64,000 nucleotides of DNA from Streptomyces endocoffeicus (lineage in GTDB: Bacteria > Actinomycetota > Actinomycetes > Streptomycetales > Streptomycetaceae): contig NZ_JAERRG010000003.1 in assembly GCF_016741935.1 (NCBI RefSeq), forward strand, positions 1-64,000. Reading direction: 5' to 3'. Within the stretch, counting starts at the first letter, position 1. Every line of letters begins with the position of its first letter. The notes under the pieces are model-generated. The model was given only the letters and a program-made list of their open reading frames with translations, did not search any database and was not told where the DNA came from. A program made the translations under genes and the position numbers. Positions 33,522 through 42,782 of the stretch are shown here, in pieces.

Positions 33522-36221
33522 CTACTCGGACCGGTCGTGGACGGGCAGGTCGGGGTGGTCCTTGAGCTGCCGTCGTGAAGTGAGGCCGAGCTTGCGGAAG
33601 ATGTTGCGCAGGTGGGCATCGACGGTGCGCTTGCTGATGAAGAGCTGGTTGGCCACCTCGTTGGAGGTGGCGCCGGACGCGACGAGGCGGGCGACGGCGA
33701 CTTCCTGCATGGTGAGCTTCTCGTAGGGCCGCGAGGAACGGGGGCGGACCTTTTCGCCGGTGGCGCGCAGCTCAATGGCGGCCCGTTGGGCGAAGCCCTC
33801 GCTTCCGGCTTTGGACAGCAGCTCGTGGGCGGTGTGCAGGTGCTGTCGGCAGTCGCGGCGGCGGCGTTCACGGCGCAGCCATTGTCCGTACAGCAGGTGC
33901 GCCCGGCCCAGGTAGGGAACCAGGCGGCCTTCGGCGAGGAGCTCGATGGCCTCCAGGAAGTGGTGCTCGACGCCGGTCACGAGCCCTCGTGAGTAAGCGG
34001 CGATTCCTCGGCCGACGGTGGTTCCGCCGGCCTGGGTGCGCTCGGTCAGCGACGTCAGCGCCTCCGTCGCGGCAGCGTGGTCGTCGCAGGCGACGGCCGC
34101 CTCGATGAGTTCGGGCAGGACTGATCCGGTGAGGAAGATGTCGTCGTGCTCGGTGGCTCTGCGGGCCGCGGCCAGTGCGGCCGGGTAATCGGCGAGTCCG
34201 TTGTTCAACGTGGCCGCCGTCGCGTGCAGGTTGGTCACCTGCCCCGCGCTCCGCGGAGCGTTCTCGGCCTGCTGGGCCACTTCCCGGAATTCCTCGCGCC
34301 GGCCACGCTGCGCCGCCAGATGGAGCCGGTGGTGGGCGAGAGGAGGAACGCCGGCGGCGTCCGCGATGGCGGCCTCCTCGGCAGTGGCGGCGATCGCCTG
34401 TCCGATGTCGCCGATCATGACGGCGCCGATGGCCGTCTGTGCCAGGCCGAGCCGGAGCAGCAGCGGGGAACCCGACTCGCGGCCGTCCTTCACCAGCCAA
34501 TCGGCGATGGTGGTGTGAGTCTCCGGATCCCACAGCTCGATTGCGATCATGGACGCGAGGGCCGGCCGTCGTACCCACAATGGCTTGTTCTCGCCGTGCA
34601 GAGTCCGGTGAAGGAGCGGAGCGGCGGTCGGGTAACCGTTGGTGACCAGCTCGATCAGCGCGTCCAGCAGGTCGGGGGAGTGGGATGCCGGGGCCGCGGA
34701 TTGAGCCGCGGCCACCGCCTTGTGGATGACGCCGCTGCCACGGCCGACTACCAGGCTCATCTCGACGGCATCCAGGAACGAGTCGCGTGCCTGCTCCGGA
34801 CGCAGAGCGGACAGCCGTTGGGCGGCGCGTGTCATGAGTGTCGGGCCGATGTCGTCGCGTTGCCGGGTGAACGCCGTCCGGCCCCGTAACAGATCGACCC
34901 GGGCGCGCCGGTAGTCATCCAGCGTGGCCGTCTCCAGAGTCGCGAGCAGTTCCTCCACCACGTCCGTCGTCCCGGCGTCGAAGTGGGCCTCCGCTGCCGC
35001 CAGAGTCCGTTCGATCCGGCGCTCGGGGTCCAGTGACAGCGCCACCGAGCGTTCGAGAAACGCCGCCTCCGCGGCCACGCCCCCACGTGCCCGCGCCCGT
35101 GAGGCGCACCGCTCCAATTCGGCGGCGATGTCCTCATCGGGGCCGGCGCCGGCTTGAGCGCGGTGCCAGGCCCGCCGGTCCGGCGCCACCGTCGGGTCGG
35201 TGGCTTCGGCCAGCGCGCCGTGAGCTGTGCGGCGCTCATCGCCCGAGGCGGCTCGGTACACCGCTGATCGCGCGAGTGGGTGGCAGAAACGGATACGGAG
35301 GCCGAATTCGGCCAGCCCGGTCGCGGCCGCCTCCGCGCAGGTCGGGGTCAGGTCGAGGCCGAGGTGGTGTGCGGCCGTCCAGAGCAGGCCGGGATCGCCG
35401 GTCGGGTCGGCGGCCGCGACGGTGAGCAGAAGCCGGGCTTCCGCGGTCAGGCCGGTCAGCCTGGTGTGGAAACCATGCTCGATCCGGGTCGGTACGGAGG
35501 ACACGTCGGGCGGTACGAAGCCCCCGGCCCGTGGCAGTTCGAGCAGCGCCAGCGGACTGCCTTGGGCCTCCGCGATCAGCCGGTCACGCACCTGGTCGTC
35601 CAGCGGGAGCGGGCTGCGCGTCGTCAGCAGAATCTTGGCGTCCTCGTCGTTCAGGCCGCGGATGACCAGTCCCGGCAGCTCATCGAACTCGTTCGCCCCG
35701 TGCCCCGACCGGGCCGCGAACAGCATCGCGATGGGATCGGTCGTGACCCGGCGGACGAGGAAGAGCATGACCTGCAACGACGCACTGTCCAGCCATTGCG
35801 CGTCATCGATCAGGCACAGCAGGGGCCGGTCCTGCGCCGCGGCCGTCAGTAACCCCAAGGCCGCCAGGCCGATCTGGAACGAGTCGGGCGTCCCCTCGGC
35901 CAGACCGAAGGCTACCCGCAACGCATCGTGATGCCGGCGCGGCAGATCGGCCAGGTGCCGCAGCAGCGGCACGCACAGCTGATGCAATCCGGAGTACGGC
36001 AGATGTCGCTCGAATTCCGAGCCGGTGGCGCGAATGGTCCGGAATGCCGGCGTCGCATGCGCCGCATACGTCAGCAGCGCGCTTTTGCCGATGCCCGCTT
36101 CGCCTCTGAGGGCCAGCGCGCCACCCCGGCCCGAGACTGCCCTGCCGGTCAACTCGTCAATGTGGCGCTTCTCGTCGAGCCTGCCGATGAAAAGACCAGG
36201 TCGAGATGACAATGGCAACAT
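33522..36221 (-). CDS. LuxR family ATP-binding (LAL) regulator with two TTA codons
   Basis: This 899-aa large ATP-binding LuxR-type activator has Walker A GEAGIGKS (40-47), Walker B LLCLIDDAQWLD (about 133-144), a long helical repeat middle and a C-terminal LuxR HTH (KLTMQEVAVARLVASGATS to VDAHLRNIFRKLGL, about 835-885). Codons 124 (35852-35850) and 445 (34889-34887) are TTA, the rare leucine codon read by bldA tRNA, which in Streptomyces delays expression until development. LAL proteins usually activate a specialised-metabolite or catabolic cluster. No obvious target adjoins; the polysaccharide operon, the persulfide locus or the decayed acyl-ligase/transporter region are possibilities. Confidence 0.9.
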   Translation of the reverse strand: MLPLSSRPGLFIGRLDEKRHIDELTGRAVSGRGGALALRGEAGIGKSALLTYAAHATPAFRTIRATGSEFERHLPYSGLHQLCVPLLRHLADLPRRHHDALRVAFGLAEGTPDSFQIGLAALGLLTAAAQDRPLLCLIDDAQWLDSASLQVMLFLVRRVTTDPIAMLFAARSGHGANEFDELPGLVIRGLNDEDAKILLTTRSPLPLDDQVRDRLIAEAQGSPLALLELPRAGGFVPPDVSSVPTRIEHGFHTRLTGLTAEARLLLTVAAADPTGDPGLLWTAAHHLGLDLTPTCAEAAATGLAEFGLRIRFCHPLARSAVYRAASGDERRTAHGALAEATDPTVAPDRRAWHRAQAGAGPDEDIAAELERCASRARARGGVAAEAAFLERSVALSLDPERRIERTLAAAEAHFDAGTTDVVEELLATLETATLDDYRRARVDLLRGRTAFTRQRDDIGPTLMTRAAQRLSALRPEQARDSFLDAVEMSLVVGRGSGVIHKAVAAAQSAAPASHSPDLLDALIELVTNGYPTAAPLLHRTLHGENKPLWVRRPALASMIAIELWDPETHTTIADWLVKDGRESGSPLLLRLGLAQTAIGAVMIGDIGQAIAATAEEAAIADAAGVPPLAHHRLHLAAQRGRREEFREVAQQAENAPRSAGQVTNLHATAATLNNGLADYPAALAAARRATEHDDIFLTGSVLPELIEAAVACDDHAAATEALTSLTERTQAGGTTVGRGIAAYSRGLVTGVEHHFLEAIELLAEGRLVPYLGRAHLLYGQWLRRERRRRDCRQHLHTAHELLSKAGSEGFAQRAAIELRATGEKVRPRSSRPYEKLTMQEVAVARLVASGATSNEVANQLFISKRTVDAHLRNIFRKLGLTSRRQLKDHPDLPVHDRSE

Positions 36222-36311
36222 GCCGAAGACTGTAGTTGATCGGCAAACGATGGGCGTGGCATGCCTGATGCGAGGCGCCTGTCATGACGACGGGCATGCG
36301 GTAGCCGCATC

Positions 36312-36750
36312 GTGATGCGGTGCGAGCCACTCTCCCGGTGTGTCCGGTCCGTGAGCGGCCGGACGGGTGAGATCTGCGTGACCGGCCGAATCGAGGATGT
36401 GATCGTCGTCGACTGGACCAGCCACTATCCGCAGGACGTCGAGTACACCGCCGAGCACTCCCATCCGGCGGTACGCGGCGGCTGTGTGGCCGCGTTCGGC
36501 ATCGAGGAGGACGGCCGGGAACGGCTCGTGATCGTCGCCGAGTTGGACCACGCGTTCGACGGCGACACCGACGCGGTGGCTGCCGCGGTCCGCGGCGCCG
36601 TCTCCGAGGAACACTGGATCGACGTGCACGAGGTCGTCTTCATCGCCGTACGCACGGTCCCGAAGACCTCGAGCGGGAAGATCCGTCGCGGTGAGTCGCG
36701 CGGCCGCTACCTCGACGGCACACTCGACGTGCGGTACGCACCCGCCGAGC
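36312..36750 (+). pseudogene. C-terminal remnant of a fatty-acyl-AMP ligase
   Basis: The frame contains GEICVTGRIEDVIVVDWTSH, YPQDVEYTAEHSHPAVRGG and VPKTSSGKIRRGESRGRYLD, which correspond to the C-terminal lid of FAAL-type acyl-adenylate ligases (A8-A10 region). The large N-terminal domain is missing, so it is a truncated relic. It is unusual in standing directly in front of the LAL gene on the opposite strand. A CCGCATC-GT-GATGCGG inverted repeat overlaps its left end (36305-36320). Confidence 0.75.
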
Positions 36751-36798
36751 CTGGGAGGGCAACTGCCACTGGCGCACGCCGTGGAGCGTTCGTGAGGC

Positions 36799-37570
36799 TT
36801 ACAAGGCCGCCCGGGACGCGGTGGCTGCCCGAGTGGGTTCCGGGGGGCTGTCCAGGGACGTGCGGAACGTCTCTCGGACCCGGGTGAGGGCCATCAAGCC
36901 GACCGCGCAGCCGATGATGACGTAGACCGACACGCTGTAGACCGATCCGGTACCCGCGTACAGGGAAGCGGCGATGGCTCCCGCCGGGGCACCGAATATC
37001 ACCGAGGACATCTGGTAGCTCATCGAGGCACCGCTGTAGCGCACTTCGGTGGGGAAGAGTTCGGCGAGGTAGCTGGACTGCACCGCGAAAGTGGCCGCGT
37101 GGCAGATGCTCCAGCCGAGCGTCACCGCGACGACGACACCGATCAGCGACCCGGTTGATGAAGGCGCCACCGATGAGGAAGGCCACCCGCCAACCGCCTC
37201 GCTCGAAGCCATCGCGCCCCACGGCGAGCAGTGTCAGTTGCAGTACCGCGTTGGAGAGGAAGAATCCGATCGGGTTGCCCAGTTGGGGAAACAATCCGTA
37301 GAGGCCGCGTTTCCCCGGGGGCGCGTGTTCGACGGCCAGCAACGTCGCCCCGCCCCACTCCCCGCCGAGTCCGAAGCCCTGGCACAGGCGGAGGAAGGTG
37401 AGGAGGACGGGTGCTGCGAGGCCGATGGAGCCGTAGGTGGGCAGGGCGGCGATTCCCAGCGTCGCACCGCCCATGAGTACGAGGGTCGCGGTCAGGCTGG
37501 TCTTCCGGCCCAGCTTGTCACCGTAGTGACCGAACACCGCCGCGCCCACGGGGCGAGCCACATAGGCCAC
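36799..37570 (-). pseudogene. MHS-type MFS transporter remnant, frameshifted and deleted
   Basis: From 37570 one frame reads VARPVGAAVFGHYGDKLGRK, GLGGEWGGATLLAVEHAPPG and WRVAFLIGGAF, the second to sixth helices of metabolite:proton symporters. Near 37150 it shifts, and a second frame gives TFAVQSSYLAELFPTEVRYS and SYQMSSVIFGAPAGAIAASL, the helix 9-11 region. The N-terminus and about 100 central residues are missing. No function is expected. Confidence 0.8.
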
Positions 37571-37614
37571 GCCGCATTTCAGAGGGACAGCCTTCGGGGC
37601 GGCACGCGGAGGCG

Positions 37615-38796
37615 GTGCGTTCGATCGCCCGGATGCTGCTCGCCGAGCGTCTGGAGGAGCTGGCGACGAACGCGCAGGCCTGTCTGGACCGCCAGGAACG
37701 GGCGTACGCGGACATGCCCGTGGAGCCCGCTGTGAAGCTGGCCGGTATGCGACGGACCCTCGAACTCGCCTTGACCCGGCTTTCCGGGGACGCTGTCCCG
37801 CCGGACGTCGCCCGAGCCACCTCAGATGTGGGGCGCCAACGCGCTGAGCAGGGCTTTCCCCTTCCGGCGCTGGTGCATTCCTTCCAGCTGGACTTCCGGG
37901 TGCTGTGGGAGGCGTTCGTCGAGGAGGGCCGGAAACGGGGGCTCGCCGGCGATCCGGGGTTCCTCGACGGTCTGCTGCTGGTCTGGGAGGCGACGGACAC
38001 CAACAGCGTCGAGGTCGTCGACGCCTACCACCGCGCGGAACGCGATCTCACCAGCCATCGCCTCCAGGTCCGCAGCCGCGCCTTCGAACGCCTGGTGCTG
38101 GAGGGCGAGCGGGACACCGCCGTCGCGGCCGATGCCTCGGCCAAGCTCGGCATTCCGGCCGATGCCCCCCTGGTGGTCCTCGTGGCCGAGGGAGCCCCCA
38201 CCAGCGACCGATCCCTCGCCGACTGTCACCAGGCGCTGCGGCGTTCCAACCTCCCCTGTCACTTCGGTTACCTCGGCGACGAGCTGCTCGGGGTGATCAA
38301 CCGGGGCCGTCGCTCCAGCGAGGACGTCCACGAGCACCTCACCCCACTGGGGGCCTGGAGGTGCGGCACCGTCGACGTCGACGGCCTGGCGAGTACGCCT
38401 CGCGGCGTACGGCTGGCTCGTGCGGCGATCCGAAGCGATGCCGTCCCCGGGCTGCGCCCCATCCGGCACCACTGGATCGGCGCGATCATGTCGGGGGACG
38501 AGGAGCTCACCGGTGTCATGGCCCGCGATGTGCTCGCTCCGCTGATGGCGGCGCGTGATCACGAAAGCCTGATCGAGACACTGCGGCACTACCTCGCGTT
38601 CGGCTCCGTCACGGAAGTCGCCGACCGTACGTACCGGCACCGCAATACGGTGCGCAACCGGCTCCAAGCCGTCGAGCACGCGACGGGGCTGAGCCTGGCG
38701 GTGCCCGCGGACGCGGCCCTGCTGGCCATGGCCACGGAGTGGCTCAAGACCACCACGGGGCAGAACTATCTGCGGCAGCGGGGCGCCTTGGGCTGA
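37615..38796 (+). CDS. PucR/CdaR-like transcriptional regulator
   Basis: This 393-aa protein ends in the PucR-type HTH (TLRHYLAFGSVTEVADRTYR, HRNTVRNRLQAVEHATGLSL, about 318-358). It has a helical N-terminal sensor region and a central GGDEF-like/CdaR segment. Such regulators respond to metabolites and often act on adjacent genes. GTG 37615 follows CGGAGG. It begins only 45 bases from the broken end of the divergent MFS remnant, so its original target may have been that transporter. Confidence 0.85.
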   Translation: MRSIARMLLAERLEELATNAQACLDRQERAYADMPVEPAVKLAGMRRTLELALTRLSGDAVPPDVARATSDVGRQRAEQGFPLPALVHSFQLDFRVLWEAFVEEGRKRGLAGDPGFLDGLLLVWEATDTNSVEVVDAYHRAERDLTSHRLQVRSRAFERLVLEGERDTAVAADASAKLGIPADAPLVVLVAEGAPTSDRSLADCHQALRRSNLPCHFGYLGDELLGVINRGRRSSEDVHEHLTPLGAWRCGTVDVDGLASTPRGVRLARAAIRSDAVPGLRPIRHHWIGAIMSGDEELTGVMARDVLAPLMAARDHESLIETLRHYLAFGSVTEVADRTYRHRNTVRNRLQAVEHATGLSLAVPADAALLAMATEWLKTTTGQNYLRQRGALG

Positions 38797-38932
38797 AGGC
38801 ATCGGCGGCGGAGTCGGCGCTGTGCCCGGATCTTCTGCTGACCACCGGGCCGCTTCCTCGATTGTTGGTTAGGGTGTCCGCGGGGCGGTTACGGTCGCTC
38901 GAGGGTGGGTCGGACACGACGGGGGGCTCGCG

Positions 38933-39631
38933 TTGGATCGCCTGGCCGGAGCGGATCTGGAAGTCGGCCCAGCCCGCCGCGAGGCGCCCGCGGTGCTGCC
39001 CCGGCCGCTGCGCGCGTGGCTCGGGCCGATCGCGGCCCTCGCCGCGCTGGTGGTCGGCGTGCTCGGGGTCCGGTACGCCGGACACAGCGAGTCCGGCGGG
39101 GTGGACAGGTGGATCATCCAGCCGACGGCGGACAGCGTGCGGCCGCCCTGGAGGCGCGTCGCGCTGGCCATGGACTTCTTGGGGGAACCCGCCGGAGCGG
39201 CGATGCTGATCGTGGTCGCTGTGACGGGCTGCCTGCTGCTTCGGCGTCCTCGCGCGGCGGTGCTCGTCGTTGCCGGCTCCGCCATGACCGTGGGGACGGC
39301 GACGCTGCTCAAGCATCTGGTGGGACGCACCATCCACGGCGACGGCAACCTGTCCTATCCGAGCGGGCACACCGCCTTCTTCACCGCACTCGCCCTCGTC
39401 GGGGCGCTGCTCGCGACCGGCCGGTTCGGCCTCGGCAGGACGGTCGGCACATCACTCGTGCTCGCCGCGGCGCTCGTGGCCGGCGCCGCGATGGGCTGGG
39501 CGCAGGTCGCCCTGGGCGCGCACTATCCGACCGACGTCCTCGGCGGCTGGTGCACCGCGCTGGCGGTGATTCCGGCGACCGCGTGGCTGGTCGACCGGAT
39601 GGCCGACGGCCCTCGGCCAGGGCGTCGCTGA
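38933..39631 (+). CDS. PAP2 family membrane phosphatase
   Basis: This 232-aa integral membrane protein has the PAP2 motifs: KHLVGRTIHGDGN (motif 1, variant), YPSGHTAFF (motif 2, His about 144) and AQVALGAHYPTDVLGG (motif 3, His about 195). It hydrolyses lipid phosphates such as undecaprenyl pyrophosphate or phosphatidic acid. TTG 38933 after GGGGGCTC is the best start seen; no nearer ATG is in frame. It is convergent with the polysaccharide operon, where a lipid-carrier phosphatase could recycle undecaprenyl pyrophosphate, but that link is only positional. Confidence 0.85.
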   Translation: MDRLAGADLEVGPARREAPAVLPRPLRAWLGPIAALAALVVGVLGVRYAGHSESGGVDRWIIQPTADSVRPPWRRVALAMDFLGEPAGAAMLIVVAVTGCLLLRRPRAAVLVVAGSAMTVGTATLLKHLVGRTIHGDGNLSYPSGHTAFFTALALVGALLATGRFGLGRTVGTSLVLAAALVAGAAMGWAQVALGAHYPTDVLGGWCTALAVIPATAWLVDRMADGPRPGRR

Positions 39632-39636
39632 CGTCA

Positions 39637-39692
39637 CGTCACGTCAATCGCGTCACGTCAATCACGTCACGTCAATCACGTCACGCCAAGCG
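39637..39692. repeat. Four 14-bp tandem repeats between convergent genes
   Basis: CGTCACGTCAATCG, CGTCACGTCAATCA (twice) and CGTCACGCCAAGCG occupy 39637-39692 without gaps. The last unit covers the stop codon of the leftward aminotransferase gene. CGTCACG half-sites recur every 14 bases, which is not a helical-turn multiple. A minisatellite or a termination/protein-binding array is possible. Confidence 0.85.
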
Positions 39693-41006
39693 GCGGAATA
39701 CGGGCTTCACTGGTCGTCCGGCCAGCCAGGGGGTGGGGTCAGCGGCGTCCAGCGCCTTCCGGTACTCCGCACACGCCTGCGCCACCACGTCCACGGTGTG
39801 CTCGATGTCGGCGTCGCTGAGCGCGCTGCTCACCACGAAGGACGGGGCCAGCACCCCGCCCGCGAGGAGCCGGCGCAGGAACAGGGTGCGGTACCGCTGC
39901 GACGGCTGCCCGTTCTCGTCGAGGGTGGCGAAGACCAGGTTGCTGGCCCGGCCCCGGACGACGATGTGGTCACCGACGCCCGTACTCGCCGCGGCGCCGC
40001 GGACACCGGCGGCCAATCGCTCGCCGAGGGCGTGCAGCCGCGCGGTGACGCCCTCTTCGGCGTAGATGGTCTGCACGGCCATCGCGGCGGCCAGCGAGTG
40101 CGTTTCCGCGCCGTGTGTGGTGGACAGCAGGAACACCCGGTCGCCGGAGTGCCGCAAGCCCCCCAGCTCCATCAGATCGCGGCGCCCGGCCAGCGCGGAG
40201 ACGGCGAATCCGTTGCCCAGCGCCTTGCCGAACGTGGAGAGGTCGGGGACGACGCCGTACAGGCCCTGGGCGCCCGCCTCGGACCAGCGGAAGCCGGTGA
40301 TCATCTCATCGAAGACCAGTACGCAGCCGTACCGGTCGGCCAGCTCGCGCAGGCCCTCGAGGTACCCGGGCGGCGGCTCGGTGTGGGTGGCGGGTTCCAG
40401 GATCAGACAGGCGACCTCGTCCCGGTACCGGGTGAGCAACTCCTCCGTGGCGGCCAGGTCCCCGTAGGGGAACGCCACGGTGAGCTCGTTGGTCGCCGCC
40501 GGAACACCGGCGGACATCGGCGTGGTGCCGATGAACCAGTCGTCGACGGAGAAGAACGGATGGTCGGCGCAGATGGCCACCCGCGGGCGCCCGGTGGCGG
40601 CGCGGGCGAGGCGCACCGCGGCGGTGGTGGCGTCGGAGCCGTTCTTCGCGAACTTCACCATCTCGGCGGTCTCCACCGTGGCCAGGAAGCGTTCCGCGGC
40701 TTCGACTTCCACGATGGACGGCCGGACGAAGTTGCCGCCGCGGTCGAGTTCCCGCCGCACCGCCTCGTTCACCCGTGGGTGGGCGTGGCCGAGGCTGACC
40801 GACCGCAGGCCGGAGCCGTACTCGACATAGCGGTTGCCGTCGATGTCCCATACGTGGGCACCGTGGCCGTGGCTGATGACCGGGGCCAGGTTCTCGGGGT
40901 ACTGGTCGTCGCCCTTGGCGTAGGTGTGCGCGCCCCCGGGGATCATGGCGTGCAGCCGCTCGTTCGCCAGCCGCGACCGGGGCAGGAGGAACTCTTCGGT
41001 GGCCAA
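39681..41006 (-). CDS. Class III PLP aminotransferase (HemL-like)
   Basis: This 441-aa enzyme resembles glutamate-1-semialdehyde aminomutase, with the aldimine Lys261 in STFGKALGNG, VFDEMITGFRW before it and GGAHTYAKGDDQYPE at the N-terminus. It is the last gene of the polysaccharide operon, 7 bases after the RmlC-like gene. Heme synthesis is unlikely in this setting; amination of a keto-sugar or a sugar-linked side chain fits better. It lacks a DegT-type fold, so if it acts on a nucleotide sugar that would be unusual. Confidence 0.88.
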   Translation of the reverse strand: MATEEFLLPRSRLANERLHAMIPGGAHTYAKGDDQYPENLAPVISHGHGAHVWDIDGNRYVEYGSGLRSVSLGHAHPRVNEAVRRELDRGGNFVRPSIVEVEAAERFLATVETAEMVKFAKNGSDATTAAVRLARAATGRPRVAICADHPFFSVDDWFIGTTPMSAGVPAATNELTVAFPYGDLAATEELLTRYRDEVACLILEPATHTEPPPGYLEGLRELADRYGCVLVFDEMITGFRWSEAGAQGLYGVVPDLSTFGKALGNGFAVSALAGRRDLMELGGLRHSGDRVFLLSTTHGAETHSLAAAMAVQTIYAEEGVTARLHALGERLAAGVRGAAASTGVGDHIVVRGRASNLVFATLDENGQPSQRYRTLFLRRLLAGGVLAPSFVVSSALSDADIEHTVDVVAQACAEYRKALDAADPTPWLAGRPVKPVFRRLA

Positions 41007-41013
41007 GCAGACT

Positions 41014-41565
41014 TCACCCTTCCTTGTGCTTCAGGACCTCGGCGAGGCTCGGCGCCTCCCGGTCCCGCTGGGACATCGATGGTTCCGGCAGTGGCCAGGG
41101 AATGGCGAGCTCCGGGTCGTCGTAGGCGATCGTCACATCCTCGGCCGGATCGTGCGGGCGGTCGATCCGGTACGAGGTGTCGGCGGTTTCGGTCAGCGCC
41201 TGGAAGCCGTGCGCGCACCCCGCCGGGATGTACAGGGTCGCCTGCGTCTCGCCGGACAGTTCGAAGAAGGCCCGGCCCAGGTACGTCGGCGAGTCCGGCC
41301 GCAGGTCCACGACGACGTCGAAGATCCTCCCGTACGAGCACCGCACCAGCTTGGCCTCACCGGCGCCGGAGCGCAGATGCAGGCCGCGCAGCACGCCCCG
41401 GACCGAGCGGGACACGCTGTCCTGGACGAAGGCGTGCGGGTCGAGGCCCACCGAGCGGACCACATCGGCGTCGAAGGTGCGGCAGAAGAAGCCGCGCTCG
41501 TCGGCGTACGGCGTCGGCTCGAACAGGAACGCGCCGGCGATCTCCGGGACTTCGGTCGCTTTCAC
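41014..41565 (-). CDS. dTDP-4-dehydrorhamnose 3,5-epimerase-like (RmlC) protein
   Basis: This 183-aa cupin epimerase has the catalytic His63 in VLRGLHLRSG, the conserved LVRCSYGRIFDVVVDLR and YIPAGCAHGFQAL. GTG 41565 overlaps the upstream stop (GTGA) and follows GGGAGG. It should epimerise C3 and/or C5 of a 4-keto-6-deoxy nucleotide sugar. No RmlA, RmlB or RmlD genes are in view, so its substrate may be the CDP-sugar made by neighbouring genes. Confidence 0.9.
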   Translation of the reverse strand: MKATEVPEIAGAFLFEPTPYADERGFFCRTFDADVVRSVGLDPHAFVQDSVSRSVRGVLRGLHLRSGAGEAKLVRCSYGRIFDVVVDLRPDSPTYLGRAFFELSGETQATLYIPAGCAHGFQALTETADTSYRIDRPHDPAEDVTIAYDDPELAIPWPLPEPSMSQRDREAPSLAEVLKHKEG

Positions 41566-42782
41566 GGTGCCTCCCGAAGGGCGTGGGCCTGGGTGGACGC
41601 GGGGAACACGGCCGCGGTCAGGGCGGTGAACTGGTGCTCCAGGTCCCGGGCCGCGGCCTGGTTCCGCTCGGTGAGCGTCTGCCGCAGCTCGGCGGAGTGC
41701 TTCTCCAACGCCCGGAACTGAGCGATGAGTTGGTCGGCGTCGACCTCGCGGGCCGGGTGGCAGTACGCGCCGAGGCCCATCCGGGCCATGAGCGCGTCGC
41801 TCTTCGTCGCGTAGCTGAGGGCGAGCACAGGTGTGCCGGTCTTCAGTGCGCAGATCAGATTGTGGTAGCGGACCGCCACGACGGTGTCGGCCGCGGCCAT
41901 TTCCTTCATCAGGTCGTCCAGTGAGGCCGGTTCGGCGGCGGTGACCAGCGGCGAGTCCACCGCGTCGAGGATCGCGGCGACCACCGTCGCGTCGCAGGTG
42001 TCGCCGGTGAGCAGCCGGACCGGCCTGCCGTCCTCGACGAGTGCCCGCACGAACCGGATCGTCCCGTCCAGGTAGCGCCGGTATATCTCGTCGGCACGGG
42101 CGCGGTCGTCGTTGCCGCCGTGGAAGTCCATGACGCCGACGCAGACCGGGCCCGGCGACCGCGCGGGCCCGCTCGGCGGCGGTGCCGGCAGGGAGAACGC
42201 GAGATCCGGGTAGACCTCGTCGCGCGCGGTGTCCACACCCATCGCCCGCATCGCGTCGCGGGACTGGGCGTCCCGGTACGACCGGTACGCGGCCAGCCGC
42301 GCCGACCAGCGCACCAGGGCCCGGGTCGGCCGGTTGCCGATCTCGGCGGCGCCGACGCTGACCAGCGCGACCCGGGTGCGCAGCAGCCGGCCGCTCGCGC
42401 AGAGCAGGAACAGCGAGTACGGGAAGCCCCAGGGCCGCAGCGGCAGCGTGGCCTCCAGGACGCCCATGCCCGGCACGATCACCACGTCGTGCCGGCGCAC
42501 CCAGGCGGCGGTGCGGAACACATCGACGAGTTTGCCCAGGCCCTTCCCCGCGATCGCGCCCGCACGGGACGCGGTCCGGTACTCCCCGCGGTACCAGTGC
42601 AGCCGCGTCGCGGGGATCCCGAACCGGGCCGTCACGGCCTCGGGTCCGCCGCACAGCGCGTCCACGACCGCCTCCGGGTGCTCGGCGCGGAGGTACCCGA
42701 GGACGGCCTCGAGCGACCCGTCGTTGCCGAGGTTGCCGGAGCCGAGCAGGCCGAACACCCCCACACGTGTCGCCGTCCTCAT
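41562..42782 (-). CDS. Polysaccharide pyruvyl transferase family protein
   Basis: This 406-aa protein has the family pattern GLLGSGNLGNDGSLEAVLGY at the N-terminus, VIVPGMGVLEA, and late KTGTPVLALSYATKSDALM plus a C-terminal LGAYCHPAREVD. It transfers pyruvate from PEP to a sugar hydroxyl as an acidic ketal, or acts in a related way. It overlaps both neighbours by 4 bases. It probably gives the polymer negative charge. Confidence 0.88.
   Translation of the reverse strand: MRTATRVGVFGLLGSGNLGNDGSLEAVLGYLRAEHPEAVVDALCGGPEAVTARFGIPATRLHWYRGEYRTASRAGAIAGKGLGKLVDVFRTAAWVRRHDVVIVPGMGVLEATLPLRPWGFPYSLFLLCASGRLLRTRVALVSVGAAEIGNRPTRALVRWSARLAAYRSYRDAQSRDAMRAMGVDTARDEVYPDLAFSLPAPPPSGPARSPGPVCVGVMDFHGGNDDRARADEIYRRYLDGTIRFVRALVEDGRPVRLLTGDTCDATVVAAILDAVDSPLVTAAEPASLDDLMKEMAAADTVVAVRYHNLICALKTGTPVLALSYATKSDALMARMGLGAYCHPAREVDADQLIAQFRALEKHSAELRQTLTERNQAAARDLEHQFTALTAAVFPASTQAHALREAP

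Noticed and set aside
39681..41006. Glutamate-1-semialdehyde aminomutase for heme synthesis
   Set aside because: The fold matches, but the gene is the last member of a polysaccharide operon with no heme genes nearby, so the housekeeping role is unlikely.
39798..41924. 708-aa plus-strand frame opposite the aminotransferase and RmlC genes
   Set aside because: Antisense shadow; it spans several well-supported genes on the other strand and has no ribosome site.
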